Shown here: one piece after another, positions 1 through 8,639 of the stretch | Layout: each line of letters starts with the position of its first letter | Position numbering within the stretch: position 1 is the stretch's first letter | The notes under the pieces: model-generated | What the model was told of the DNA's origin: nothing | Seen by the model: the letters and a program-made list of their open reading frames with translations, nothing else | Databases searched by the model: none | Source: Roseovarius litoreus | GTDB taxonomy: Bacteria; Pseudomonadota; Alphaproteobacteria; Rhodobacterales; Rhodobacteraceae | Length of the DNA: 64,000 nucleotides | Assembly: GCF_900142765.1 (NCBI RefSeq) | Contig: NZ_FRCB01000012.1 | Location: forward strand, 33,828-97,827 | Reading direction: 5' to 3' | Program-made: the position numbers and the translations under genes

Positions 1-775
1 GAACGATGGTTTCGGGGCGCAGATCGGGTGCGGGCAGGGCGCGGGCCGTGTCGCCGAGCATTCCGTCCTTGCGCAACAGCGCGGGCAACGGCATGGCCAG
101 CGCCGAGCCACCGGTCATCAGCGCATGCTCACCACAGGCCGAGGCGATAGTGGTCAGATCGGCGTCTGCCACGGCATCGACAATCACATGCGCGACGCCA
201 TCCTCGGCGAGTTTGCGCAATTCTGCGCGTACCGCGTCACTCCCCTGTGCCACGCAAAGCCTGTCGATCAGGCCGACGGGGCCTGTCACCTGCGGTGCCA
301 GCAGCCGGACCAGATTGCTGTCGCGCATCGGGGTCAGGGGATGGTCGCGCATCGGGCTTTCGGCCAGCAGCGTCCGGCCAACGAACAGATGCCCCATATA
401 GACGCTGCGCCCGTTTTCGGGAAAGGCCGGGCAATACACCGTCTGTCTGGCGCCAAGCCTGTCCATCAGGGTTTCGGCCACCGGGCCGATATTGCCTTGC
501 GGGGTGGAATCGAAGGTCGAACAGTATTTCCAGAAAAACCGCTGTGCCCCTGCGGCGTGCAACCAATCGAGCGCCGCAATCGCCTCGGTCTTGGCGGTGG
601 CGACAGGCGCGGTGCGTATTTTCAGCGCGATAACCTCGAAAGGGGCAGGGTCCTCCGGCGGTGCCTGCGGCACCCCGATGCGCAAAGAGACCCTCGCGCC
701 CGACCGGGCCAGCAATCCGGCAAGGTCGGTGGCGCCGGTGAAGTCATCGGCGATGGCCCCAAGAAGGCAGGTCAT
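1..775 (-). CDS. otnK: 3-oxo-tetronate 4-kinase (four-carbon acid sugar kinase), C-terminus outside window
   Basis: Reading back from an ATG at 773-775, the frame is open to the window edge (about 258 codons). The N-terminus reads MTCLLGAIADDFTGATDLAG, the aspartate-rich nucleotide/substrate loop typical of the DUF1537 four-carbon acid sugar kinases. These phosphorylate 3-oxo-tetronates made by LtnD or DenD in the cytoplasm, before decarboxylation to dihydroxyacetone phosphate. The start codon overlaps the ltnD stop as ATGA, so the two are almost certainly translationally coupled. OtnC (decarboxylase) and OtnI (isomerase) would be expected further downstream, outside the window. Function follows from family and partner; substrate chirality cannot be read from the sequence. 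Confidence 0.85.
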   Translation of the reverse strand, partial: MTCLLGAIADDFTGATDLAGLLARSGARVSLRIGVPQAPPEDPAPFEVIALKIRTAPVATAKTEAIAALDWLHAAGAQRFFWKYCSTFDSTPQGNIGPVAETLMDRLGARQTVYCPAFPENGRSVYMGHLFVGRTLLAESPMRDHPLTPMRDSNLVRLLAPQVTGPVGLIDRLCVAQGSDAVRAELRKLAEDGVAHVIVDAVADADLTTIASACGEHALMTGGSALAMPLPALLRKDGMLGDTARALPAPDLRPETIV

Positions 776-1671
776 GGCGTGTCATCGCCCGGCAGTGTCA
801 GCCCGGCGTTACGGGCATAGACCTTGGCCACGGCGGCATCGTCTTCGGCGCCATATCCCATACCCGAGGCCGCCAGAAACTGCTGCAATGCCGTTGCGGT
901 CAGCGGGGCCGAGAACCGGGCGTCGCGCGCGATGTCGAGGGCAATCCCGAGGTCTTTTGGCCAGATTTCCACCGAGCTGCGGGCCTCGTAATCACCTGCG
1001 ATCACCCGAGGCGCGCGGCTTTCGAGCATCCAGCTGGTTCCGGCGCTGCGCGAGATCACCTCGAGAAACGTCTCCGGAGAGATCCCTTGGGTCATCCCGA
1101 AAGTCAGCGCCTCGCCCATCGCGGCGATATGAATGCCCGCCAGCATCTGATTGACGGATTTCATCGCCGAACCGGGGCCGGCCTGATCGCCAAGCGTGAA
1201 AACCTGCCCGGCCATGGCGTCAAGCGCCGGGCGCGCGGCGTCGAAGGCAGCGGGACGCCCGGAGGCCATGATCGTCAGTTGGCCTTCCGCGGCTTTCACT
1301 GTGCCGCCGGAGATCGGCGCGTCGAGATAGAGCAGGTCCTGCTGTTCGGCCTCGGACTCCATCTCGCGGGCAAAGGCGGGCGAGACTGTCGCACAGGATA
1401 TGATGACCGCGCCGGGGCGCATCCGCGCCATGAGACCATCCGTGCCGCAAAGCACCGTCCGGGTCTGGGCAGCGTTCAGCACCACGACAACGAGAACGTC
1501 CAGCGATGGGACCGCATCATGCAACGTGCCGGGTTGGCCACCTTCCGCTTGAAACCCCGTGACCGCATCCGGATTGACGTCATGGCCCCAGGTTTCAAGC
1601 CCGGCCCGCACGAGCGAACAGGCCATGCCAAACCCCATCGACCCCAAGCCCACAATGCCGATTTTCGTCAC
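772..1671 (-). CDS. ltnD: L-threonate dehydrogenase, beta-hydroxyacid dehydrogenase family
   Basis: A 299-residue protein with the N-terminal Rossmann motif GIVGLGSMGFGMA, the family substrate loop DAPISGGTVKAAEGQLTIM, and the catalytic-lysine helix GPGSAMKSVNQ of the 3-hydroxyisobutyrate/tartronate-semialdehyde reductase family. Immediate coupling to an OtnK-type kinase points to L-threonate 2-dehydrogenase (NAD+-dependent oxidation to 2-oxo-tetronate) rather than valine catabolism. It is the first gene of the pair visible here, and the hairpin at 1825-1863 separates it from the tRNA fragment and island end. Full length for the family. Confidence 0.85.
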   Translation of the reverse strand: MTKIGIVGLGSMGFGMACSLVRAGLETWGHDVNPDAVTGFQAEGGQPGTLHDAVPSLDVLVVVVLNAAQTRTVLCGTDGLMARMRPGAVIISCATVSPAFAREMESEAEQQDLLYLDAPISGGTVKAAEGQLTIMASGRPAAFDAARPALDAMAGQVFTLGDQAGPGSAMKSVNQMLAGIHIAAMGEALTFGMTQGISPETFLEVISRSAGTSWMLESRAPRVIAGDYEARSSVEIWPKDLGIALDIARDARFSAPLTATALQQFLAASGMGYGAEDDAAVAKVYARNAGLTLPGDDTP

Positions 1672-2050
1672 GCCGCGTCCTCCTCCGAAAATGCCAACTG
1701 AAACGTTGATCCTGTTGTCAGGTCAATAAGCCAGTATCCGCGCGCTTTCCAGCAGGATTGCCTTGTCGGTTGTTGGGGAATATCCCGAGCGCTTCACAGC
1801 ACGGACCCTGCCCGATCCAAATTGAAAAACCTGCCTCCACCCCTCGGACCAAGGCAGGTTTTTTGGTGTTTGCGTACAAGATGGACACAATTTCCGGGAT
1901 TGACGCCCGGTTTCGTCCCAAACGCGCGTAGGTTTCGTACGGATCGTACGGACCCAAAGCGTTTCCTCGAGGCAATCCATCAGTGCAACGGTTTGAGTTT
2001 CGTCTTTGAAATGTGAGACACAAGCGGTTGTCCAATTGGTCTTGATTGAA
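1672..2050. other. Intergenic region between ltnD and the island end
   Basis: About 380 bases without a convincing gene. It holds the hairpin at 1825-1863 and presumably the promoter of ltnD. If the 2051-2099 block is the displaced 3' end of tRNA-Arg, this stretch was originally just downstream of that tRNA, and the hairpin would be its old terminator. Confidence 0.5.
1825..1863. terminator. Intrinsic terminator, bidirectional hairpin
   Basis: Perfect 11-bp arms AAAAACCTGCC (1825-1835) and GGCAGGTTTTT (1853-1863) with a 17-base loop. The A- and T-rich ends allow termination on either strand. Confidence 0.8.
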
Positions 2051-2099
2051 TGGCGATCCCGAAAGGGTTCGAACTCTCAAACCGCTGATTAGAAGTCTG
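2051..2099 (-). repeat. Left island attachment repeat: decayed 3' part of tRNA-Arg(TCT)
   Basis: The 49-base block matches the 3' half of the intact tRNA-Arg(TCT) at 46815-46863 in the same orientation, with about seven mismatches. It covers the anticodon arm (including TCT), variable loop, T arm and CCA end. The T stem of this copy no longer pairs fully (an A-C mismatch) and the 5' half of the tRNA is absent, so it is a pseudo-tRNA fragment. The seven bases cttgatt just to its left also recur, with two bases' offset, left of the intact copy. This is the expected footprint of a tyrosine-recombinase island inserted at a tRNA 3' end. Confidence 0.7.
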
Positions 2100-2200
2100 T
2101 TTTAACCCAATGATTTCAAAGGTTTTGGGGCGAACTTTTGCGCCTCTGACCTCGAATATACATCCATTGGATGCACAGATATCCGGGTTGGATCAGGCGC

Positions 2201-2770
2201 TCAATTCGGCTTTGTTTGCCGCTCTACCTTGAAGATGTAGAGCAGGATGATCATCAGCAGGACAAGCCCGGTGATGTCTCCCAGCAAATACCCGAACACC
2301 TCTTTCGGCAGCGCATCATGGACCATGATCTTGATCGCCGAATTCGCCAAGGAAGCTATGACCCCCGCAAGCAGGATCAACACCCAAGGCCGCGCCAAGA
2401 GTCCTGTCTTGTGCCCCTGCAGCAGGTAGAGCGCGGCCAACACGCCAATATACCCGATCGACGCACCACCGATAACATCGAAAAATCCAACGCCCAAAAG
2501 GCTCGCCGGGCCGAGGAAAATGATGTGGGTCACCACTTGACCAGGAAGGATATGGAGGATCGACTTCCAACCATAGAGCCACGCTGTCAGAACGCGGATG
2601 CCATGCGGAAGGTAAAGCAACAAAACGCTGCTTTCGAAGTTGTAGATATGCGCATCCTGAAGCGGAACGATCACTTTCAAAGAAAACAGTGCCAGTAGTA
2701 CGAACAAAGTGCTCACGATCAACGTGATCAATAGGTCATGTTGGCGGATCGGGCTGTTCAATCTATCCAC
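2201..2770 (-). CDS. Putative integral membrane protein, about five membrane segments
   Basis: A 189-residue hydrophobic protein with segments near residues 12-32, 45-65, 85-105, 125-145 and 160-180, and a polar C-terminal tail. A short conserved-looking stretch LPHGIRVLTAWLYGW follows the second segment. The arrangement recalls small membrane sensory (MASE-like) domains, but no output domain is attached and I do not recognise the family. It stands alone just inside the left end of the island. Confidence 0.6.
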   Translation of the reverse strand: MDRLNSPIRQHDLLITLIVSTLFVLLALFSLKVIVPLQDAHIYNFESSVLLLYLPHGIRVLTAWLYGWKSILHILPGQVVTHIIFLGPASLLGVGFFDVIGGASIGYIGVLAALYLLQGHKTGLLARPWVLILLAGVIASLANSAIKIMVHDALPKEVFGYLLGDITGLVLLMIILLYIFKVERQTKPN

Positions 2771-3378
2771 CGTTTACGGCCGTGATGGATATCCGGAGTA
2801 GTTCGCCGACTTTGTGCGAGGCATGCCATGTGAACAGCGCCTTGCATCAGACGTTTCGTAGCTTGTGCCAAAATTAGTCAGTCCCAAAATGACGCTGGTT
2901 GGCACACCTGCTTAACATCAGATATTGCAGATGTGTATCTTTACCGGACAAGAAAATCGGGCATAAATCACCGCGTCAGCGCTTACCGTGTCTGTCGGGT
3001 GGCGTCAAATGTTTCATGTTGAGAACCTTTGCGCGTTCTCAAGCTAACTCCAAAAGGAATTGGCGCATGTTACTCTATCAGGGATGGTTTGCTGTCTTTT
3101 GACAGGATGGCCGTTGGCCGTGGGCTTTTGAGTGTTTTTCGAGCGGCAGGCAAGACTTTGACAGCCTTGCCTCACGAAAGATGACACTGCTGCCCCGTCT
3201 ATTGCTTTCTCGGAGAGGGCCAAGTCTGTTCTGTAGAACTTGCGTCCCATGCCGCTCTCCGGTGTCAGCAAGATTGATGTGTTTGCAGCCAATTATGCGT
3301 GCTGTGTGCGCTGAGGACGTCCCCAGGTGATTATGGTGACCTTCGAGCGGTGATCTGTAGGGGTCGCCAAGTGCGCTT
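2771..3378. other. About 600 bases without a supported gene
   Basis: Only short reading frames without ribosome sites or protein-like composition are present here. It presumably includes the promoter of the membrane-protein gene and the 3' end of the regulator gene that follows. Confidence 0.4.
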
Positions 3379-3681
3379 TCAAAGCTCCGCAGAATTCAAT
3401 GTGTAAAACTTTCTGCCTTTGAGATCGACGGGTTTGAGCACACCGCGTTCCTCCAGAGAGTGTATGACACGGTATTTGCTGGCGCGTGAAATCTGCTGCA
3501 GCAGACGGTGATTGACCAATTCCGTCGGTTTGAAATGTTGATGAGCTTGGGATAGCTCCACAATTGCTGCAAGCGCGTCGAGCTCTGGCGGGCTCAGATC
3601 GCCCATCCCCAGATCCGCTTCAAGTGTCCGCAGCGCAATACGCAAACGGGCCATTGCTGAGAGGGCATTTTCATCGACCAT
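3379..3681 (-). CDS. Small winged-helix (MarR-like) transcriptional regulator
   Basis: About 100 residues starting MVDENALSAMARLRIALRT. I chose the ATG at 3679-3681 because AAGGTGA lies just upstream; a longer frame to 3759 has no such site. An N-terminal helix is followed by a winged-helix-like region: ELVNHRLLQQISRASKYRVI as the probable recognition helix region, then LEERGVLKPVDLKGRKFYTL as the wing. It has the size and shape of one-domain MarR/GntR-like regulators. Its position next to wzc, at the edge of the polysaccharide locus, suggests local control of that locus, which is inference. Confidence 0.65.
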   Translation of the reverse strand: MVDENALSAMARLRIALRTLEADLGMGDLSPPELDALAAIVELSQAHQHFKPTELVNHRLLQQISRASKYRVIHSLEERGVLKPVDLKGRKFYTLNSAEL

Positions 3682-4314
3682 TGTCGTCACCTTGGTTTCA
3701 TAATCATGTGCGGAGAATAGGATCCCGCACTTCAGGGCCGCACGTGGGTTAGGCCACAAGCAAGCCCTTCTGGCTCCATCAGTAACAAGGGCACCGGATT
3801 ACATAACACAATGACGGAAGACATCGGCGAGATCAATAATATATCTCACAATCCGAAACGTTTCGCATCTTAGAATGAAACGGATATCATGACACATTGA
3901 GGAAAGCCAGTGTTTTTCAGAGACATTTAGAATCTCTGAAGCAAGGTGCTATTTTCCTGAATATGAAATTGATGCATCCGCAGTCAACGAGCCCAGCTCC
4001 GCAATGGCGTTGGATTGCGAGTGTTTTGACAGCCGGCCCCAGCTGCGTGATGATGACATCAGTGTCTTTATACTTTTTTGAGACATTGTTCTGAGACCTT
4101 CTAAGGTATGCTGTGGCGTGGGGCAAAGAAGCTGCCTGATGTTACGATCTGCCGATGGGAGGGCAATATATGAAATTTATGCCTTTTTTGTGTGTGTGAG
4201 GTCAGGTCTGGTCAGATGCCCGACGTCATTCCCTGAAATAAATTGCAGAACGCCGCATATATAACTATCACAAATTGAAACATCTGCCTGCGCCAAAACT
4301 GAGAGTATGTCTTT
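3682..4314. other. Regulatory region upstream of wzc
   Basis: An AT-rich 630-base gap between the divergent regulator gene and wzc. No gene is convincing. Promoters for both neighbours must lie here, but I cannot single out a -35/-10 pair with confidence. Confidence 0.4.
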
Positions 4315-6510
4315 ATGTCCGATGGGTCCAACCAAGCCAAAGTCAGTGTCCTGAAGCCTCAAACGCAGAGCGTTGTGGCAGAGCGCGCGCAGGTCTTCGA
4401 CAATCGCGCTGACCGCGATGATGAGATCGACCTTTTGGCTCTTGTGGCGACTCTTTGGAGAGGCAAGTGGATTATTGCGCTGATCACGACTCTCGCGATT
4501 CTGATGGGTGGCGTTTACGCGTATGGTGTTGCCGTACCTCTCTACACCGCGAATTCCGTGGTGCTGCTGGAGACCAAGCAAAACCAGATCGCTGACCTTG
4601 AAAGCGTTGTGTCCGGCCTCAGCGGAGACACGAGTGAGGTGAATTCCGAGGTAGAGATCTTGCGGTCACGTATTCTGCTGGGACGTGTGGTGGACCGGCT
4701 GGATCTGGAGAGTGATCCGGAATTCAATGCAAGCCTGCGTGAGCCGGGATTGCTGGACAATGTGAAATCCTCCGTAATCGGTGGGATCAAGGCTGCCATC
4801 GGTCAGACTGAGCAGGAGCCGAGCCTGACGCCAGAACAGCAGGCCATAAGAACCCATGACAACGTGGTGTCGGCCCTATTGAGTAAAATGCAGGTGTCGA
4901 ATATTCGTCAAAGCCTTGTGTTCCAGATCCAGGTTGAAACCACCGATCCGCAAAAGTCGGCGGATATCGCGGATGCTATTGCAGAGGAATACACAAGCTC
5001 TCAGCGTGACGTGAAATACGAAGCCACTGAGCAGGCCAGCGAATGGCTTAGCGAACGAGTGGCCGAACTCAAGCTCGAGCTTGAAGAAGCCGAGCAAGAG
5101 GTGGCTCGCTTCAGCTCATCGACACGGCTGGTGTCCGCAGAGGCCCTGGAAGGGCTCGAAAGACAGCTCAAGGAAATCCGCGATCGCATCGTGGCCAACA
5201 CAGAGACCCGGACGAGCCTAGAGTCCCAGTTACAAGAGCTAGACGCTGCCAACACCTTGGATGAAAAGGCGGCCATTGCGGGCGATCGGTTGTTGTCGCA
5301 ATTGGCCGAGGATCTGGATGGGAGCGACCGTTCTCGCGCTGCATTCGACACACGGTTGGCCGCAGTCATATCCGGTCTCCAAACCAACCTGACCCGGGTC
5401 GAGCGTCAGCTTGCCAGCCTCACCGCATCTGCAGCCACCCTCGAGGAACAGATCACGCAACAGACCGAAGACCTCATCCAGTTGCGCCAGCTGCGCCGCG
5501 AGGCGGAAGCGACCCGGCTGCTCTACGAGCATTTCCTGACCCGGCTTGGCGAGACATCCGCGCAACGGGGCATCCAGCAGGCAGACAGCCGGTTGATTTC
5601 CAGCGCGGTCGTGCCTCAAGTGCCGTCGTTCCCGCGCAAGTCCTTGATCCTCGCCTTGTCGGGCATGCTGGGCCTGATGCTGGGCGCGGCTCTGATCCTG
5701 ATCCGCGAACTGCGCAACAACACCTTTAAGACCGCAGCTGATCTGGAGGCGCTTGGCGGCTATGCCGTTCTGGGCCAAATCCCGGCGATGCCGATCAAGA
5801 AGCGCAACGAGGTGCTGTCCTATGTGAATGACAAACCGACCTCTGCCGCGGCCGAAGCCGTGCGCAACCTGCGAACATCGGTGATGATGGCTAATCTGGA
5901 CAATCCCCCTCAAACCATTCTGGTCACCTCGTGTCTGCCAGCCGAGGGCAAGACGACCGCCTCGCTCATGCTGGCCCATAATTTTGCGGCGGTCGGTAAG
6001 TCGGTTCTCTTGCTGGAAGGGGATGTGCGTCGCCGCACCTTGAACGAGTATTTCGACGTGACCGAAAAACGCGGCCTCGTATCCGTCTTGGGAGACTTGG
6101 CAAAGCTCGAGGATGTCGTCTTTCATTCCCAAGCTTTGGGGGGCGATGTCTTGTTGACGGAGGAAAGCCGCGTGAATGCGGCTGACCTGTTCTCGTCGGA
6201 TAAATTCAGCAAGTTCATTGAGACGGTCAAGACGCGCTATGATGTCGTGATCATCGACACGCCGCCTGTTCTTGTCGTGCCTGACGCGCGCATCATCGCG
6301 CAACATGCTGATGCGGTGCTTTTCAACGTGAAGTGGGACAGCACGAGCCAGCCGCAAGTGCAAGAAGCCCTGCGCCTGTTCCACAATTCCGCACAGCGCA
6401 TTACCGGCTTCATCCTCAACGGCATCAGCGCCAGGGGCATGAAATACTACGGCTATGGCGGAAAATACGGCGCCTATGGCGCCTACGCGTCCAAGTATTA
6501 CAACAGTTGA
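4315..6510 (+). CDS. Wzc-type polysaccharide co-polymerase with tyrosine autokinase domain
   Basis: A 731-residue inner-membrane protein. A cytoplasmic N-terminus leads to the first membrane segment (about residues 53-75), then a Wzz-type periplasmic domain with a long coiled coil (about 230-390). The second membrane segment (about 445-465) is followed by a BY-kinase domain with Walker A CLPAEGKTT (about residue 538), an A' motif in LLLEGDVRRR and Walker B VVIIDTPPV. The C-terminal tail is tyrosine-rich (MKYYGYGGKYGAYGAYASKY), the usual autophosphorylation cluster. The A' motif reads EGD rather than the common DAD. It should set chain length and gate Wzx/Wzy polymerisation with the export lipoprotein encoded next to it. 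No low-molecular-weight tyrosine phosphatase is visible nearby. Confidence 0.93.
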   Translation: MSDGSNQAKVSVLKPQTQSVVAERAQVFDNRADRDDEIDLLALVATLWRGKWIIALITTLAILMGGVYAYGVAVPLYTANSVVLLETKQNQIADLESVVSGLSGDTSEVNSEVEILRSRILLGRVVDRLDLESDPEFNASLREPGLLDNVKSSVIGGIKAAIGQTEQEPSLTPEQQAIRTHDNVVSALLSKMQVSNIRQSLVFQIQVETTDPQKSADIADAIAEEYTSSQRDVKYEATEQASEWLSERVAELKLELEEAEQEVARFSSSTRLVSAEALEGLERQLKEIRDRIVANTETRTSLESQLQELDAANTLDEKAAIAGDRLLSQLAEDLDGSDRSRAAFDTRLAAVISGLQTNLTRVERQLASLTASAATLEEQITQQTEDLIQLRQLRREAEATRLLYEHFLTRLGETSAQRGIQQADSRLISSAVVPQVPSFPRKSLILALSGMLGLMLGAALILIRELRNNTFKTAADLEALGGYAVLGQIPAMPIKKRNEVLSYVNDKPTSAAAEAVRNLRTSVMMANLDNPPQTILVTSCLPAEGKTTASLMLAHNFAAVGKSVLLLEGDVRRRTLNEYFDVTEKRGLVSVLGDLAKLEDVVFHSQALGGDVLLTEESRVNAADLFSSDKFSKFIETVKTRYDVVIIDTPPVLVVPDARIIAQHADAVLFNVKWDSTSQPQVQEALRLFHNSAQRITGFILNGISARGMKYYGYGGKYGAYGAYASKYYNS

Positions 6511-6591
6511 TCCTTGGCGCGGCGATCACCCCGCGCATTCGCTGTCACCGGATTGCCGGGCGCCATTCGGTCAGTGCCCGGCTTTCGCAAA

Positions 6592-7968
6592 TCATTCCGA
6601 CAGGGTTGCCCCGGTCGAGATTACGCTGAGCGTCGGGAGAAGCTGTGAAATCGTTCTGTTCCACCGCGTGATCGGTTGCGAGGCGACGAAGATGATGTCA
6701 TTCGGGCGCAACTCGAAGGATGCACCAACGGCCAAGGCGGCGGCGTTGCGCGCATCAAGGTTCCATGCCGTAATCGCGCCGAACTCCCGGGGATCCGAGG
6801 CCGCCCGCAGAACATAGATCTGCGACACGTCGCCTTCCTTGAACTCAATCCCGCCCGCCTGGTCGAACAGCGCATCCGTCAAGGACGCACTTTGTTCATA
6901 AGGCAGGGCAAAGCGTGTTTGCCGGCGCACCTCGCCAGTGACATAGGCATAGTCGCGCTTTTCCGCACCATATTCCTGCCGCGCCTCGAAATTCGCGCGG
7001 CGCTCTTCAAGTTCGGCGCGACGAATGGAGACTTGCGTCGACAGCTTGGTCAGCGCCGTTTCAACCAGTTGTTGTTCTGCGGTCGTGCGCCGAATGGATT
7101 GTTCGAAAAAATCCTGCGCCTGCCGCAAATCGTATTCCGTATCCACAAAGATCGCATCCCCGTCGACCAGCCGTGTGCGGTAAAGCCCCCGGTCCGAATA
7201 AAGCTCTCTCAACGGAATCTGATAAAGCTCACCATCGCGAAACAGCCGGACGGATGCATAGTCCTGATCTTCCACTGTGATCCCGCCCGCCGCGGCAAGC
7301 GCCTCATCCAGGTAAACCGGCGTCAGTTTTACCGGAATAACCGTTGGCTTGCCTACGGCGCCACCCACGGACACCTTCTGCGAATTGAACTCCGCGATCT
7401 CGAGACTGAAGGTCGGGTCGATCTGGTTCTCCAGAAGGGCCTGAAAAAGCACATCCTCCGCCTCGCTGATTGTCAGGCCCGCGATTTGAACACGACCGAT
7501 ATTCGGAACATTGATCGTCCCGCCATTCTGGACGGTATAGCCTTGCCGCGAGTTTTCCGCCGCCAGAAGTCCCGACAGCTCTTCGATGGTTGAGCCGGTT
7601 TGCGGTGTCGACAACAGGATGACATCCGAAATGCCGATCCGATACGGTTCCGGCGTCGCAGCCGGCGGCAACCGCAGTTGCAGGCTGTCTGGTCGCGTTT
7701 CCGGCAGCGCGGGCGCCTCGGGCAGGTTGGGAATGGATCGGGCTTGCCCGCTTCCTCCCGCCGTCATCGAAAACGCTTGAGGCAAGGCGCGCGGAGTGTA
7801 AGGCGTGAGGTTTGCCTGCATCACGGTTTCAGCGGTGATCGGCCTGACCCGCACCTTGGCGGCGTCATCGACTCCGGCGGTGACTTGCGGGCTGCGCAGG
7901 ACGACATCGCACCCCGCGAATGCTATGAAGATCAGCCCAAGTCCGCAGAGTTTAGTCAGATGCCGCAT
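6592..7968 (-). CDS. Polysaccharide export outer-membrane lipoprotein, Wza-like
   Basis: A 458-residue protein starting MRHLTKLCGLGLIFIAFAGC, a lipoprotein signal with Cys lipidation site. The ATG at 7966-7968 is preferred because AGGA lies upstream and it places the signal at the N-terminus. The Poly_export domain begins around residue 110 (YRIGISDVILLSTP), followed by SLBB-type repeats (GKPTVIPVKLTPVYLDEALA; SLTDALFDQAGGI). It should form the outer-membrane channel partnering Wzc. It lies 32 bases after yjbF in a minus-strand operon yjbH-yjbF-wza. Confidence 0.9.
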   Translation of the reverse strand: MRHLTKLCGLGLIFIAFAGCDVVLRSPQVTAGVDDAAKVRVRPITAETVMQANLTPYTPRALPQAFSMTAGGSGQARSIPNLPEAPALPETRPDSLQLRLPPAATPEPYRIGISDVILLSTPQTGSTIEELSGLLAAENSRQGYTVQNGGTINVPNIGRVQIAGLTISEAEDVLFQALLENQIDPTFSLEIAEFNSQKVSVGGAVGKPTVIPVKLTPVYLDEALAAAGGITVEDQDYASVRLFRDGELYQIPLRELYSDRGLYRTRLVDGDAIFVDTEYDLRQAQDFFEQSIRRTTAEQQLVETALTKLSTQVSIRRAELEERRANFEARQEYGAEKRDYAYVTGEVRRQTRFALPYEQSASLTDALFDQAGGIEFKEGDVSQIYVLRAASDPREFGAITAWNLDARNAAALAVGASFELRPNDIIFVASQPITRWNRTISQLLPTLSVISTGATLSE

Positions 7969-8000
7969 AATGTAATTCCTCGTGTCAGCATGGCCGTATG

Positions 8001-8639
8001 TCACTGGCCATCATAGATATTGACCAGCCTGATCAGCAGTGAGCCGGCAATCGGCCCTATCCATTGAACAGCCTGGAGAATTTCGCCGTTTCCGACCCAG
8101 TAGATATTGGTGAAGTCATCGGTCAGGTTGCGGCACTCTTCCGAAATGCGCCGCGCCGATGCCGTCTGCCCCATGAGGGTCAGCGTCTCCATCCCGCCGG
8201 GGGTGATCACGCAGCGATAGCTGCGCGTCGTGACGTCGTTGTTTCCATCCAGATAGGTATGGAAACGGTTCGCCGTGCCTGCGGCCTCGGCGCGCACAAG
8301 CCGCTCCACTTCATCGACGCGCGCGGCTTGCAGCCCCTCGAAGAAACCCCGCGACCCTACGATGAAGCCGTTGCGGGTTTTCAGGGACGCGCCCTCGATG
8401 CTCAACCAAGTCAGGACACCCCGATTTTCGTGGCTCAGAAGCAGGCGCGATACCGACTGCGTGCGCACGAAAAGAACTTCCAGCGCGGGCGCCTGTGCTT
8501 CAAACAGCGCAACGAAACGCTCGGAATTCGGGGGCTTCTGGAACAGCCCGCGCATTTCGGAAAAGGCGCTGTCCTCGCGTGAACTGCATGCCGTCAACAG
8601 CATCACGGCACTGCACAGGATCAAGGCGGGTTTCCTCAT
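8001..8639 (-). CDS. yjbF: YjbF/GfcB-family exopolysaccharide lipoprotein
   Basis: A 212-residue lipoprotein. The start at 8639 gives MRKPALILCSAVMLLTACSS with a clear lipobox, and its ATG overlaps the yjbH stop as ATGA. The body (ALEVLFVRTQSVSRLLLS, then VLTWLSIEGASLKTRNGFIV) is the GfcB/YjbF family pattern found in group-4 capsule and colanic-type loci. The biochemical role in this family is not settled; it acts in the periplasm or outer membrane and accompanies YjbH. A YjbG (GfcC) homologue is not seen as a separate gene. Confidence 0.88.
   Translation of the reverse strand: MRKPALILCSAVMLLTACSSREDSAFSEMRGLFQKPPNSERFVALFEAQAPALEVLFVRTQSVSRLLLSHENRGVLTWLSIEGASLKTRNGFIVGSRGFFEGLQAARVDEVERLVRAEAAGTANRFHTYLDGNNDVTTRSYRCVITPGGMETLTLMGQTASARRISEECRNLTDDFTNIYWVGNGEILQAVQWIGPIAGSLLIRLVNIYDGQ

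Noticed and set aside
7597..8016. Long open frames opposite wza, yjbF, yjbH and other high-GC genes
   Set aside because: They are antisense shadows caused by high-GC codon usage; the true genes have signal peptides, family motifs and ribosome sites.
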